A stretch of 64,000 bases of DNA, from contig JAJXYY010000010.1 of NCBI GenBank assembly GCA_021780315.1, positions 44,667 through 108,666 on the forward strand. Reading direction: 5' to 3'. Below, in pieces: positions 9,222-18,043 of the stretch (the stretch's first letter is position 1; each line of letters opens with the position of its first letter). Source of the DNA: Acidobacteriota bacterium (GTDB lineage Bacteria > Acidobacteriota > Terriglobia > Terriglobales > Acidobacteriaceae). The notes beneath the pieces were generated by a model that was not told the DNA's origin, did not search any database, and worked only from the letters and a program-made list of their open reading frames with translations. Made by a program: the position numbers and the translations under genes.

Positions 9222-10000
9222 GCGACCATAACCTCTGTGCCATCACTGACACGTGTTGTACAAATATCCGGCAGTAATGATGCTGACTCTGCTGGCAGTA
9301 TACGAACCCGCTTCACTCCATGGAGTAGTGCACTGCGGCACGCGTTCAGTTTGGGCAACATACCGCCTGAAATGACGCGTTGCTTCTCTAGGAGAGGAAT
9401 TTCGGCAATTGTTAGCCACCGCATAACACGTCCATCTGCTCCTTTTACCCCAGGAACGTCTGTCAGAAATACAAGCGTGTCCGCCTTGGTACAGATGGCA
9501 CATGCAGCGGCCATTTCATCTGCATTAATATTGTAGTATTCGCCATCAAAGCCCAGTGCTATGGATGAAATCACGGGAACGGCACCCATCTTCCAAATAG
9601 CGTCTAGCCATCTGGGATCAGTCGCTGCAATCTCGCCTACAAATCCTAGATCGGGAGTCGTCTTCTTCTTCCTGGCACGAAAAACGTGACCGTCACCCCC
9701 AGATAGGCCGACCGCTGCCTGACCGTGCGATGCGAGAGCAGCAACCAGAGACTTGTTTACGCGTCCAGCTAAAACCATCAGTGCTGCATCACGGGTCTCT
9801 GCGTCAGTAATCCGTAAGCCGGACACGAACTCGCTCTTCTTCCCCAATTGGGCAAGAGTTTTGGTAAGCTGCACACCGCCACCATGTACCACCGCAACTT
9901 GATTTCCATCGGCAACCAGTTCTGCAATTGCTTTACCGCATTGGTGTAACAAATCTTTGTCTTCTAAAGCTGCACCGCCTAACTTGACGACGAACTTCAT
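9218..10000 (-). CDS. argB: Acetylglutamate kinase
   Basis: Phosphorylates N-acetylglutamate, the second step of arginine synthesis. The protein of 260 residues has the amino-acid kinase fold: KLGGAALED at the N-terminus, the substrate loop VVHGGGVQL, and NINADEMAAACA with VFLTDVPGVKG in the nucleotide-binding half. GGAGG lies seven bases before ATG 10000. Only 48 bp separate it from argR, where argC would be expected in a complete cluster. Whether the enzyme is feedback-inhibited cannot be read reliably here. Confidence 0.95.
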   Translation of the reverse strand: MKFVVKLGGAALEDKDLLHQCGKAIAELVADGNQVAVVHGGGVQLTKTLAQLGKKSEFVSGLRITDAETRDAALMVLAGRVNKSLVAALASHGQAAVGLSGGDGHVFRARKKKTTPDLGFVGEIAATDPRWLDAIWKMGAVPVISSIALGFDGEYYNINADEMAAACAICTKADTLVFLTDVPGVKGADGRVMRWLTIAEIPLLEKQRVISGGMLPKLNACRSALLHGVKRVRILPAESASLLPDICTTRVSDGTEVMVA

Positions 10001-10048
10001 ACTAGGGCCTCCGAATCAAGCTCAGATATAACTCTGAAATTATGTAAG

Positions 10049-10489
10049 TTAGCCGATATATTCATCTATGCGTGCCTTCAGCAATTGGGCTTGGTGTTCG
10101 TCTTGGCAGATGATAAGGACTGTGTCATCCCCAGCAATAGTGCCTACTACTTCATGCCAGTCTTCGTAATCGATTCCAGCTGCGATTGGTTGTGCGCCTC
10201 CAGTGGTTGTCATCAAGACGAGGAGGTTGAGCGCTTGGCGTACTTCCAGTCCGAAGCTCTTGAGTACTTCTTTAATCTGTGGGAGAGAAGACTCATCATC
10301 GTCTTCAGAGCCAGGCAGTGCGTAACCTGAGTGCCCCTTGGAAAGACGTAATTCGTGTATGTCACGGGAGAGGGTGGCCTGCGTGACATGGAAACCTTTG
10401 CTGGCCAATCGTTTCCGTAACTCATCCTGACTCGCAATTGCGGTCGTGACCAAAAGTTCGCGGATTGCCTGATGGCGTTGTTGCTTCAT
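10049..10489 (-). CDS. argR: Arginine repressor ArgR
   Basis: Transcriptional regulator of about 146 residues. The winged-helix N-terminus contains HQAIRELLVTTAIASQDEL and VTQATLSRDIHELRL, the classical ArgR recognition region. The C-terminal oligomerisation and arginine-binding domain contains GDDTVLIIC. ATG 10489 matches the family start (MKQQRHQAI); an in-frame ATG at 10507 would add six residues. It is the first gene of the arg operon, and paired ARG boxes upstream (10563-10601) indicate that it controls its own operon and possibly gltB. Confidence 0.95.
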   Translation of the reverse strand: MKQQRHQAIRELLVTTAIASQDELRKRLASKGFHVTQATLSRDIHELRLSKGHSGYALPGSEDDDESSLPQIKEVLKSFGLEVRQALNLLVLMTTTGGAQPIAAGIDYEDWHEVVGTIAGDDTVLIICQDEHQAQLLKARIDEYIG

Positions 10490-10562
10490 AAGGGGGCAAA
10501 CATCCATTCAACTGTTTTAAATGCAATTAAAAGACTAGACTGAGACTTACCGAAAACAACTC

Positions 10563-10601
10563 TACGCATATTTATACATTATTGATGTATAAATATCCAT
10601 A
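10563..10601. promoter_or_regulatory. Tandem ARG boxes between argR operon and gltB
   Basis: Two 18-bp sites separated by 3 bp were compared with the enteric ARG-box consensus TNTGNATWWWWATNCANA. Site 10563-10580 (TACGCATATTTATACATT) matches 10 of the 12 most specific positions, counted as T, T, G, A, T, A, T, C, A, A plus the W run. Site 10584-10601 (GATGTATAAATATCCATA) misses only the first T. Together they form a 12-bp inverted repeat (10568-10579 with 10585-10596). Pairs of boxes 2-3 bp apart are the normal ArgR-hexamer target. The sites are about 75 bp from the argR start and about 80 bp from the gltB start. Confidence 0.8.
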
Positions 10602-10682
10602 TGCAGTAGATTTTGCAATTGGTTTCCAAACTCAGGAAAGATGAGACGAGTTTTCTTCGTTCGTCCAGACGCAAAGTGAATT

Positions 10683-13600
10683 ATGGATTCGATAAAAGGT
10701 GAAACACGTGTTGCACCCTTCACGAGGTCTCCGTTGACCTCGAAACCATCTTACTCGCTGCTCGATGAGCGTTTTGACCATGATTCTTGCGGTGTAGGCT
10801 TCGTTGCTACCGTCGATGCCGTTCCTTCGCACACTATATTGCAGCAGGCGCTGACCGCATTGGGCAGACTGGCGCATCGTGGCGCTACGGCTGCGGATGG
10901 CAAGAGCAGTGATGGCGTCGGCGTCATGACTGCGGTGCCGCGTTCTTTGTTGGTGCGTGAGGCTGCACTTTCGATCCAACCGGATCAGGTTCTGGGTGTT
11001 GGCATGTTGCTTCTTCCCAAAGAAGAGAGCCGCGTCGAGCCATTGCTGGAACGGTGCCTGGTATCACATGATCTCCAGGTTTTAAGCTGGCGAGATGTAC
11101 CAGTGGAGCCTGGATGTCTAGGAGAAATTGCCCTGAGTACCATGCCAAGGGTTCGTCAGGTGCTGGTTGTAGATTCGCCAAATGCCGACCATGAGACGAT
11201 GGAGCGGCGTCTTTATCTTGCCCGTAAGCAGTTTGAACGCGCCCATGAGCGCGGCGATGTCACGGGATATATCTGTTCGCTTTCGACCCAGACGATCATT
11301 TACAAGGCGATGTGCTCCGGCAATCTGCTCGCTGAGTTCTATTCGGATCTTGCGTCAAAAGACTACGTAACGCCGTTTGCGGTGTTTCATCAGCGATATG
11401 CAACAAATACGCTGCCGACGTGGCATCGCGCTCAGCCGGGAAGAAAGATCGCCCATAATGGTGAAATCAACACTGTGTGGGGTAATCGGTCGCGCATGGC
11501 TGCTCGCGACTCAACGCTACCTGTAGAGTGCAAGCCTGTTCTAACGCAGGGTGGTACCGATTCTACAAGTCTTGACGAAGCTATTGAGCTGATCTCACAG
11601 AACGGACGCAGCCTGTCCGAAGCCATCCGCATGCTGTTACCTCCAGCTACGGTCGGGCATCAGACGTCGCCATTTCTTCGATATCACACCGATTGTGCCG
11701 AGCCATGGGATGGACCGGCAGCGATTGCTTTCAGCGATGGAAGGGTTGTTGGTGCCGTGCTGGACCGGAACGGTTTGCGTCCGTGCCGCTTTGCAATTAC
11801 GAGCACAGGACTGGTAGTGGCAGGTTCGGAGGCAGGACTGGTTGACCTTGATCCAGACCAGGTGACACATAGTGGACGATTAGGCCCCGGGCAGATGCTG
11901 GTCGTCGATCTTGTAGATCATAAGATTTATGAGGATGATGAACTGCTGCGGTTGTTCGACGCTGGGGCAACCTACGCGAAGCTGGTTGAGGATGCACCCC
12001 TTGTGCCCGTTATGGCTCACTCTGCGGCAGGGCCTGAAGCATTTGCAGCAACCCAGCGCGGGTTCGGCTACACCCGCGAAGATGTGAAGATGATCTTGCA
12101 GCCAATGGCCATCGAGGGTAAAGATGCCGTCTGGTCGATGGGTGATGATACGCCATTGGCCTTTCTGGCACGGTCTCCGCGACCTTTATATGCCTATTTC
12201 CGGCAGCGATTTGCCCAGGTGACTAATCCCGCTATCGATCCTCTTCGGGAAGCGTGTGTCGTCTCCTTGCATACGAGACTTGGGCCCTGGCCACACATTC
12301 TGGACAAAAATGCGTCATTGCCAGGTCTGTCGCTGCCGTCACCTTTTCTGTCGTTAGGACAGGTAGAGGCCTTGCGGACGCGTCAACATGCTCATGTCGA
12401 TGAGCTTCGGTTTGCGGAGTTGGCTTGCGTCTTCCGTGCGGATATTTCCTTGCAGCAGGCTTTGGACGAGCTGTGCATGAAGGCCATCGAACTGGTAAGG
12501 AATGGTGGAAGAATTCTGCTGCTGTCTGACCGTTCGGCAAGTGCCGAACGTCTTCCAATTCCAATGGCGATGGCGACTGGTGCGGTTCATCAGGCGCTGG
12601 TGTCGGCTGGCCTGCGCACCCTGGCTGGTATTGCCGTAGAAGCCGGTGATTGCAGGGATATCCACCATGCTGCGGTACTGATTGGTTATGGTGCAGGAGC
12701 AGTATGTCCATGGCTTGCGCTTGAGACTGCGATGCGTCTGGCTCCAGCTGGAACCGATGCCGTGGAGTGCGAACGAAAGATGCTGAAGGCTTTGGACGCC
12801 GGTCTCGCCAAGGTGATGTCGAAGATGGGCATCTCGGTGGTGGACAGTTATCGTGGTGCCCACTTATTTGACATTCTGGGCCTGCATTCCAGTGTGGTTG
12901 ATCGTTGTTTCACGGGGACTCCCGCACCTTTGTCTGGCATTGGATTTGCTGAAATTGAGCGGCATCTGCGTCAGACATGGCAGGCTTCCTCGTCTGATGC
13001 TCCGGTATCTTTGGATCTTCCAGATTACGGTTGGGTTCGATTTCGGAAAGCTGATGTTTCTGAGCCCCACGCCTGGCAGCCGCCTACCGTTAAAGCACTA
13101 CAGTCCGTGGTTGGAAGTGCGCGAGGTGTTGCCCAGCCGACGGATCAGGCTGGTGCTTTTGCGATCTATACCCGTGATGTCATTGCGCGCGACCCCGCAG
13201 TTTTACGTGATCTGCTGGAGATTCGCCCAGCTGGACCGGAGTTGCCGATTGCAGATGTAGAAGATTCGAGAAGCCTGTGCAAGAAGTTTGTCGCGAGCGC
13301 GATGTCCCTGGGTTCATTGAGCCCGGAGGCACACCAGACGATCACGCTTGCTATGAACATGCTTGGTGGGCGCTCAAATACTGGCGAAGGTGGCGAGGAC
13401 CCACAGGTTTATCGTTCCCAGTTGGTGGAACAGCCGCTTGCTACGAATGGCGCTGATACTGCTTTGCAGGCAAACGGGGCCGTGGGTACAGTTTTGGCTG
13501 AACCGGTAACCTCTGCACCTGCGGTACATGTTTCTTTGAACAACAAGATCAAGCAGGTCGCATCGGGCCGCTTTGGCGTGACGGCTGAGTATCTTGCTCA

Positions 13601-15218
13601 CGCGGAAGAGATTGAGATCAAGGTTGCTCAGGGAGCCAAGCCGGGCGAGGGTGGTCAACTACCCGGACACAAGGTAAGTGGACTCATCGCCAGGTTGCGT
13701 CATGCTCAACCTGGTGTATCGCTGATCTCTCCTCCTCCACACCATGATATTTACTCAATTGAGGACCTTGCCCAGCTGATTTATGACCTGAAGCGGATCA
13801 ATCCCAAGGCAGCCGTTGGCGTCAAGCTGGTCTCCAGTTGTGGGGTTGGCACGGTGGCAGCAGGGGTTGCGAAGGCGTACGCGGATTACATCGTGATAGC
13901 TGGCAACACGGGCGGAACTGGGGCTGCAGCCCTATCCAGCATCAAGTATGCCGGCAATCCATGGGAACTGGGGCTTGCAGAAGCGCAGCAGGTACTGATG
14001 CAGAACGGTATGCGTGGCCGCGTTCGTCTGAGGACGGACGGCGGATTGGCGACAGCACGGGACGTTTTGGTTGCGGCGCTTCTGGGTGCCGACGAGTATG
14101 CCTTCGGAACAGCGATTCTGGTGGTTTTGGGGTGCGATATGGCACGTCAATGCCATCTGAATACGTGTCCCACGGGTATTGCGACGCAGAAGCCGGAGTT
14201 GCGCGCTAAATTTCGCGGTAAACCAGAGCATGTAGTGCGGTTCTTTGATGAACTGTCGTCCGACTTGCAGCATCTGCTGGCGCGTTACGGTTTGCCATCA
14301 CTGGAAGCGGCGGTTGGGCGCACGGATTTGCTGGAGCAGGTGCGTTTTGATGGCAATCTTGACCTACAGCCCATGCTGGCAAAGGTCTCGGACGGGCCGA
14401 GCCGGTGGATGGGCATCAGGAACGATCAGCCTGTTTCGGCACCACCGGTTGATGAAGCATGGGTCGTTCCTGCGCTTGAGGCTATTGCGGAAGGTAAGCC
14501 TTATGTCGTTGATTCCAGGATCAATAACAGTGATCGAGCCATTGGCGCGCGACTATCCGGGGAGATTGCATCGCAGCGGTCCCAGCATGATGTGCCTGTC
14601 GATGTCACATTGAATCTCGATGGAATTGCGGGACAGAGCTTTGGTGCGTTTACGGTTGAGGGCGTGAAGCTAGTGCTCACTGGTCAGGCGAATGACTTTG
14701 TGGGTAAAGGCTTGTCTGGAGGCGAGATTGTGATTCGCGCCCGTGGTCTCGCGGCCAAGGATAGCGGTCAGCATGTAATTCTTGGCAACGTAGCTTTGTA
14801 CGGTGCGACGGCTGGTCAACTGTATGCCGCCGGGCGCGCCGGTGAGCGTTTCGCGGTGCGGAATTCTGGCGCAAATGCTGTTGTGGAAGGGGTTGGCGAT
14901 CACGGCTGTGAGTACATGACAGGCGGCACCGTGGTGGTCACGGGAGTTGCGGGCATGAACTTCGGCGCGGGTATGACGGGCGGACTGGCGTGGGTTTATG
15001 ACGCGGACGGAACGTTTGTCTCGGGGCAGCGTTATCACCCTGATTTCGTTCTTCCTGAGGCCTTTAGCGAGGTGGATGAGGCTGCGCAGGAGGCTTTGCG
15101 TGGGCTGTTGGCGGCCCATGCGGAGCGGGCGGAGAGCAGTCTGTCGCATACGATGCTGGCCGATTGGAAGAAGAGTTCGGCAGCGTTTGTTCGCCTGACT
15201 CCGAAGCCGCAGGTCTAG
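10683..15218 (+). CDS. gltB: Glutamate synthase large (alpha) subunit
   Basis: Transfers the glutamine amide to 2-oxoglutarate to give glutamate. The 1511-residue length is typical of the large subunit. After a 35-residue propeptide comes the class-II glutaminase nucleophile in HDSCGVGF (Cys36). The FMN-binding synthase domain follows (SLGSLSPEAHQ, GRSNTGEGGEDP, the AGNTGGTGAAALSS loop), then the iron-sulfur cysteines in GCDMARQCHLNTCPTG, and the C-terminal beta-helix domain (GGEIVIRARG, GGTVVVTG). The small subunit gltD is not adjacent, so electrons come from a GltD elsewhere or from ferredoxin. It is divergent from argR and shares its ARG-box region. A long hairpin follows the stop codon. 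Confidence 0.96.
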   Translation: MDSIKGETRVAPFTRSPLTSKPSYSLLDERFDHDSCGVGFVATVDAVPSHTILQQALTALGRLAHRGATAADGKSSDGVGVMTAVPRSLLVREAALSIQPDQVLGVGMLLLPKEESRVEPLLERCLVSHDLQVLSWRDVPVEPGCLGEIALSTMPRVRQVLVVDSPNADHETMERRLYLARKQFERAHERGDVTGYICSLSTQTIIYKAMCSGNLLAEFYSDLASKDYVTPFAVFHQRYATNTLPTWHRAQPGRKIAHNGEINTVWGNRSRMAARDSTLPVECKPVLTQGGTDSTSLDEAIELISQNGRSLSEAIRMLLPPATVGHQTSPFLRYHTDCAEPWDGPAAIAFSDGRVVGAVLDRNGLRPCRFAITSTGLVVAGSEAGLVDLDPDQVTHSGRLGPGQMLVVDLVDHKIYEDDELLRLFDAGATYAKLVEDAPLVPVMAHSAAGPEAFAATQRGFGYTREDVKMILQPMAIEGKDAVWSMGDDTPLAFLARSPRPLYAYFRQRFAQVTNPAIDPLREACVVSLHTRLGPWPHILDKNASLPGLSLPSPFLSLGQVEALRTRQHAHVDELRFAELACVFRADISLQQALDELCMKAIELVRNGGRILLLSDRSASAERLPIPMAMATGAVHQALVSAGLRTLAGIAVEAGDCRDIHHAAVLIGYGAGAVCPWLALETAMRLAPAGTDAVECERKMLKALDAGLAKVMSKMGISVVDSYRGAHLFDILGLHSSVVDRCFTGTPAPLSGIGFAEIERHLRQTWQASSSDAPVSLDLPDYGWVRFRKADVSEPHAWQPPTVKALQSVVGSARGVAQPTDQAGAFAIYTRDVIARDPAVLRDLLEIRPAGPELPIADVEDSRSLCKKFVASAMSLGSLSPEAHQTITLAMNMLGGRSNTGEGGEDPQVYRSQLVEQPLATNGADTALQANGAVGTVLAEPVTSAPAVHVSLNNKIKQVASGRFGVTAEYLAHAEEIEIKVAQGAKPGEGGQLPGHKVSGLIARLRHAQPGVSLISPPPHHDIYSIEDLAQLIYDLKRINPKAAVGVKLVSSCGVGTVAAGVAKAYADYIVIAGNTGGTGAAALSSIKYAGNPWELGLAEAQQVLMQNGMRGRVRLRTDGGLATARDVLVAALLGADEYAFGTAILVVLGCDMARQCHLNTCPTGIATQKPELRAKFRGKPEHVVRFFDELSSDLQHLLARYGLPSLEAAVGRTDLLEQVRFDGNLDLQPMLAKVSDGPSRWMGIRNDQPVSAPPVDEAWVVPALEAIAEGKPYVVDSRINNSDRAIGARLSGEIASQRSQHDVPVDVTLNLDGIAGQSFGAFTVEGVKLVLTGQANDFVGKGLSGGEIVIRARGLAAKDSGQHVILGNVALYGATAGQLYAAGRAGERFAVRNSGANAVVEGVGDHGCEYMTGGTVVVTGVAGMNFGAGMTGGLAWVYDADGTFVSGQRYHPDFVLPEAFSEVDEAAQEALRGLLAAHAERAESSLSHTMLADWKKSSAAFVRLTPKPQV

Positions 15219-15231
15219 TAAAAAAAGATGG

Positions 15232-15270
15232 TGTTTGTCAGACATTTCGTGGAGAAATGTCTGGCAAACA
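15232..15270. terminator. Long hairpin after gltB, probable terminator
   Basis: A 17-bp stem (15232-15248 with 15254-15270, one G-U pair) and a 5-nt loop GTGGA lie 13 bp after the gltB stop. There is no run of T on the plus side, but an A-run (15219-15226) before the hairpin would be a U-tract on the minus strand. It could therefore be a bidirectional terminator or a stabilising 3' structure. Confidence 0.55.
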
Positions 15271-15399
15271 TGGTCTTTGGATCTGTGTGTTTGATTTTCA
15301 GGATTTGCCGGGGCTGTGCGGCTTGAAATGTCCGTGCCGGATGGTGTTTCTTCCTCAGTAGTGACCCAGGGAATGTATAAAAATTCATTTTTAGGTGAG

Positions 15400-15417
15400 T
15401 GAATCAATATTCATTGT
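15400..15417. promoter_or_regulatory. Candidate FadR-type operator before the TetR gene
   Basis: The 18-bp TGAATCAATATTCATTGT resembles the Bacillus FadR (YsiA) box as I remember it (TGAATGAMTANTCATTCA), differing at three positions. Its core is a TGAAT/ATTCA dyad. It lies about 80 bp upstream of the preferred start of a TetR-family regulator that precedes an acyl-CoA synthetase gene, so autoregulation in response to acyl-CoA is plausible. Confidence 0.45.
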
Positions 15418-15500
15418 TGGCAAAGCCCTTTGGTTTGATTAGAGTGACGGCACTGGAGTTTTCCAGGGTGAGGTCGGGACTGAAACGCAAAGCGAGTTCG

Positions 15501-16145
15501 ATGGGGGCTGGTAGTACAAAGAGTGGGTCAACGGTGACGGTGCCTGCGACGGGGCCGGGGAGTGAAAAGTACCAGCGGATTTTGGATGCTGCTGTTGAGG
15601 TGATTGCCGAGAACGGCTATTTCAACTCTCCGGTGAGCGCGATTGCGGCGCGGGCGGGTGTTGCCGACGGGACGATCTACCTGTACTTCAAGAGCAAAGA
15701 TGATGTGTTGCGGACGGCGATCGATACGACATTTGATCGATTTCATCGTCAGGTGGGGGAGCAGTTTGAGACGCTGCAGGGGCCGCGCGAGCAGTTGGAG
15801 TACATTGCGCAGGTTCATTTGGAGAGCCATGCGGTGAACCGGAGCATGGCGATCCTTATGCAGACGGAGGTGCGGCAGAGCGCCAAGTTTATTGCGGAGT
15901 TCTCGCATCATCACCTGGTGAAGTACATCTCGGTGGTGCGCGAGGTGATTCGCCGGGGGCAGAAGGAGGGGATCTTCCGGCAGGATGTCTCGGACGGGGT
16001 GGTGGCGCACTGCATGTTTGGAGCGATTGATGAGTTGCTCAGTTCTGCGGTGTTTACCGGCCGTGTTTATGATGCGAAGGCGACGGCGGCGCAGGTGATT
16101 GACGTGCTATTGAATGGCATCAAGGCTGGGAGCGCGAAATCTTAG
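15501..16145 (+). CDS. TetR/AcrR-family regulator, FadR-like
   Basis: DNA-binding regulator of about 214 residues. The N-terminal HTH domain reads KYQRILDAAVEVIAENGYFNSPVSAIAARAGVADG in separate helices and ends in the TIYLYFKSKDDV segment typical of TetR proteins. The C-terminal ligand domain carries MAILMQTEVRQS and FRQDVSDGVVAHCMFGAIDEL, as in FadR/PsrA-type acyl-CoA sensors. Fatty-acid control is inferred from this similarity and from the acyl-CoA synthetase gene 72 bp downstream. The start is uncertain: the frame is open to GTG 15399, but that codon abuts the putative operator, so ATG 15501 is preferred although its ribosome site is weak. Confidence 0.87.
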   Translation: MGAGSTKSGSTVTVPATGPGSEKYQRILDAAVEVIAENGYFNSPVSAIAARAGVADGTIYLYFKSKDDVLRTAIDTTFDRFHRQVGEQFETLQGPREQLEYIAQVHLESHAVNRSMAILMQTEVRQSAKFIAEFSHHHLVKYISVVREVIRRGQKEGIFRQDVSDGVVAHCMFGAIDELLSSAVFTGRVYDAKATAAQVIDVLLNGIKAGSAKS

Positions 16146-16217
16146 GGTGAAACGCGTTAGAGTGTGGAGGGGCGGGACTGAGTCCACGCTGCTGCGGAAC
16201 TCAAAGTGGAGTGTTGC

Positions 16218-18002
16218 ATGTTTGATTTGAAGACGTTGAACGATGTCCTGGTGCAGGTAACCAGCCGCGGTGGCCGTACGGTGATGCAATGGCAGGACCG
16301 TAGCGGGGCGTGGCTGCCGATCAGTTCCGAGGTCTTGTATGGTCGCGTGGTGGCCGTGGCGAAGGCGCTGCAGGGGTGGGGGGTGGTGAAGGGGGATCGG
16401 GTTGCGATCCTCTCGGAGAACCGGTGGGAGTGGGCGGTGACCGATCTGGCGGTGTTGGCTTTGGGTGCGGTGGATGTTCCTTTGTATCCGACACTGACGC
16501 CGGAGCAGGTGGGATACATGCTGCGGGACTCCGGTGCGAAGGTCGCGGTGCTGTCTTCCGGGGAGCAGTATGACAAGTTGATGGACGCCGGGGACCTGCC
16601 TGATCTGGAGCGGGTGGTGGTGATGGATGAGGGCGACTTTGAAGATGCAAACAGCTTTGCGGGATTGATCAAATCGGCGCGTGTGGGCGAGCGGGATGCG
16701 GCGTTCGATGCGATGGCGGCAGCGGTGGTGGGAGAGGATCTAGCGACGATTATCTATACGTCGGGGACGACGGGCGAGTCGAAGGGAGTGATGTTGACGC
16801 ATGGGAACCTGGCGAGCAATATCAACTACTCGACGGCAGAGATTGGGTTTGGTGCGGAGGATTGCTGCATCTCGTTTTTGCCGCTGTCGCATGTGACGGC
16901 CCGGCATGTGGACTATGCGTTGATGTGCCATGGGGCGGTACTGGCGTATTGTCCGAAGTTCGACCAACTGGTTGGGGCGATGAAGGCGGTTCGTCCGACG
17001 ATATTTGTGGCGGTACCCCGGGTGTACGAGAAGATTCGACAGGCGGTGGAGGCAAAGTCGGCTGCATCTCCAGTGAAGCGACGGATACTGAGTTGGGCGT
17101 TGGGGGTGGGCAAGGCGCATCGCGGTGAGACGCTGGTGGGCAAGACGCCGGGAGGGTTGGGTTGGAAGCTGGCGGAGAAGCTGGTGTTCTGGAAGATACG
17201 GGAGGCGTTTGGAGGGCGGGCCAAGGTGTTTATCTCCGGCGGTGCTCCACTGGGGATGGATACGGCTGGATGGTTTGCGGATGCGGGGATACGGATCTTC
17301 GAGGGCTATGGACTGACGGAGACTTCGCCGGTGATTGCAATCAATACTCCGACGGCGCACCGGATTGGCACGGTTGGTCGAGCGTTACCGAATATGTACT
17401 GCCGGTTTGCCGAGGATGGTGAGTTGGAGGTGACTGGGCCTGCGGTGTTTCACGGCTACTGGAACAAGCCGAAGGATACGGCGGATGCGTTTACGGCTGA
17501 TGGCTGGTTCAAGACCGGGGACATCGGGATTATCGATGCGGATGGATTCCTGTCGATCACGGACCGCAAGAAGGAGTTGCTAAAGACGAGCGGGGGCAAG
17601 CTGATTGCTCCGCAGCCGATCGAGAACAAGCTGAAGGCGAATGTGCTGGTGGGAAATGCCGCGCTGGTGGGGGACAAGCACAAGTTTGCGTGTGTGCTGA
17701 TTTCGCCTAACTTTGCAGCACTGGAGGGTTGGGCATCGGCGCAGGGGATCGATACGAAAGACCATGCGGCGCTGGTGAAGGATGCGCGAGTGGTGAAGGC
17801 ATACCAGGAGATTGTGGAGCAGGTGAATGCCGGGCTGGCGCACTTTGAGAGCATGAAGCGGGTGCGGGTGGTGCCGGAGGAGTGGTCGGTGGAGGAGGGA
17901 ACGCTGACGCCGAGCATGAAGTTGAAGCGCCGAGTGGTGGAGCAGAAGTATGCGAAGGAGATCGCGGAGTTTTATTCGGATGAAGCAGTGTCTCGCGCTT
18001 AG
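16218..18002 (+). CDS. Long-chain fatty-acid CoA ligase (AMP-forming)
   Basis: Activates fatty acids through an acyl-adenylate to acyl-CoA. The protein of 594 residues contains the AMP-binding P-loop TIIYTSGTTGESKGVMLTHG as overlapping core motifs, the GYGLTETSPV motif, the FKTGDIG hinge and the catalytic-lysine region DRKKELLKTSGGK. It resembles FadD15/AasC-type ligases rather than E. coli FadD, mainly because of the N-terminal LNDVLVQV start and the long C-terminal insertion. GGAG lies before ATG 16218, favouring it over the in-frame GTG at 16206. The gene follows the TetR regulator and is probably its target. Confidence 0.93.
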   Translation: MFDLKTLNDVLVQVTSRGGRTVMQWQDRSGAWLPISSEVLYGRVVAVAKALQGWGVVKGDRVAILSENRWEWAVTDLAVLALGAVDVPLYPTLTPEQVGYMLRDSGAKVAVLSSGEQYDKLMDAGDLPDLERVVVMDEGDFEDANSFAGLIKSARVGERDAAFDAMAAAVVGEDLATIIYTSGTTGESKGVMLTHGNLASNINYSTAEIGFGAEDCCISFLPLSHVTARHVDYALMCHGAVLAYCPKFDQLVGAMKAVRPTIFVAVPRVYEKIRQAVEAKSAASPVKRRILSWALGVGKAHRGETLVGKTPGGLGWKLAEKLVFWKIREAFGGRAKVFISGGAPLGMDTAGWFADAGIRIFEGYGLTETSPVIAINTPTAHRIGTVGRALPNMYCRFAEDGELEVTGPAVFHGYWNKPKDTADAFTADGWFKTGDIGIIDADGFLSITDRKKELLKTSGGKLIAPQPIENKLKANVLVGNAALVGDKHKFACVLISPNFAALEGWASAQGIDTKDHAALVKDARVVKAYQEIVEQVNAGLAHFESMKRVRVVPEEWSVEEGTLTPSMKLKRRVVEQKYAKEIAEFYSDEAVSRA

Positions 18003-18043
18003 GTTGGTTGCACATATCCGGTAGTAGGAGGCATCCAATCCGT

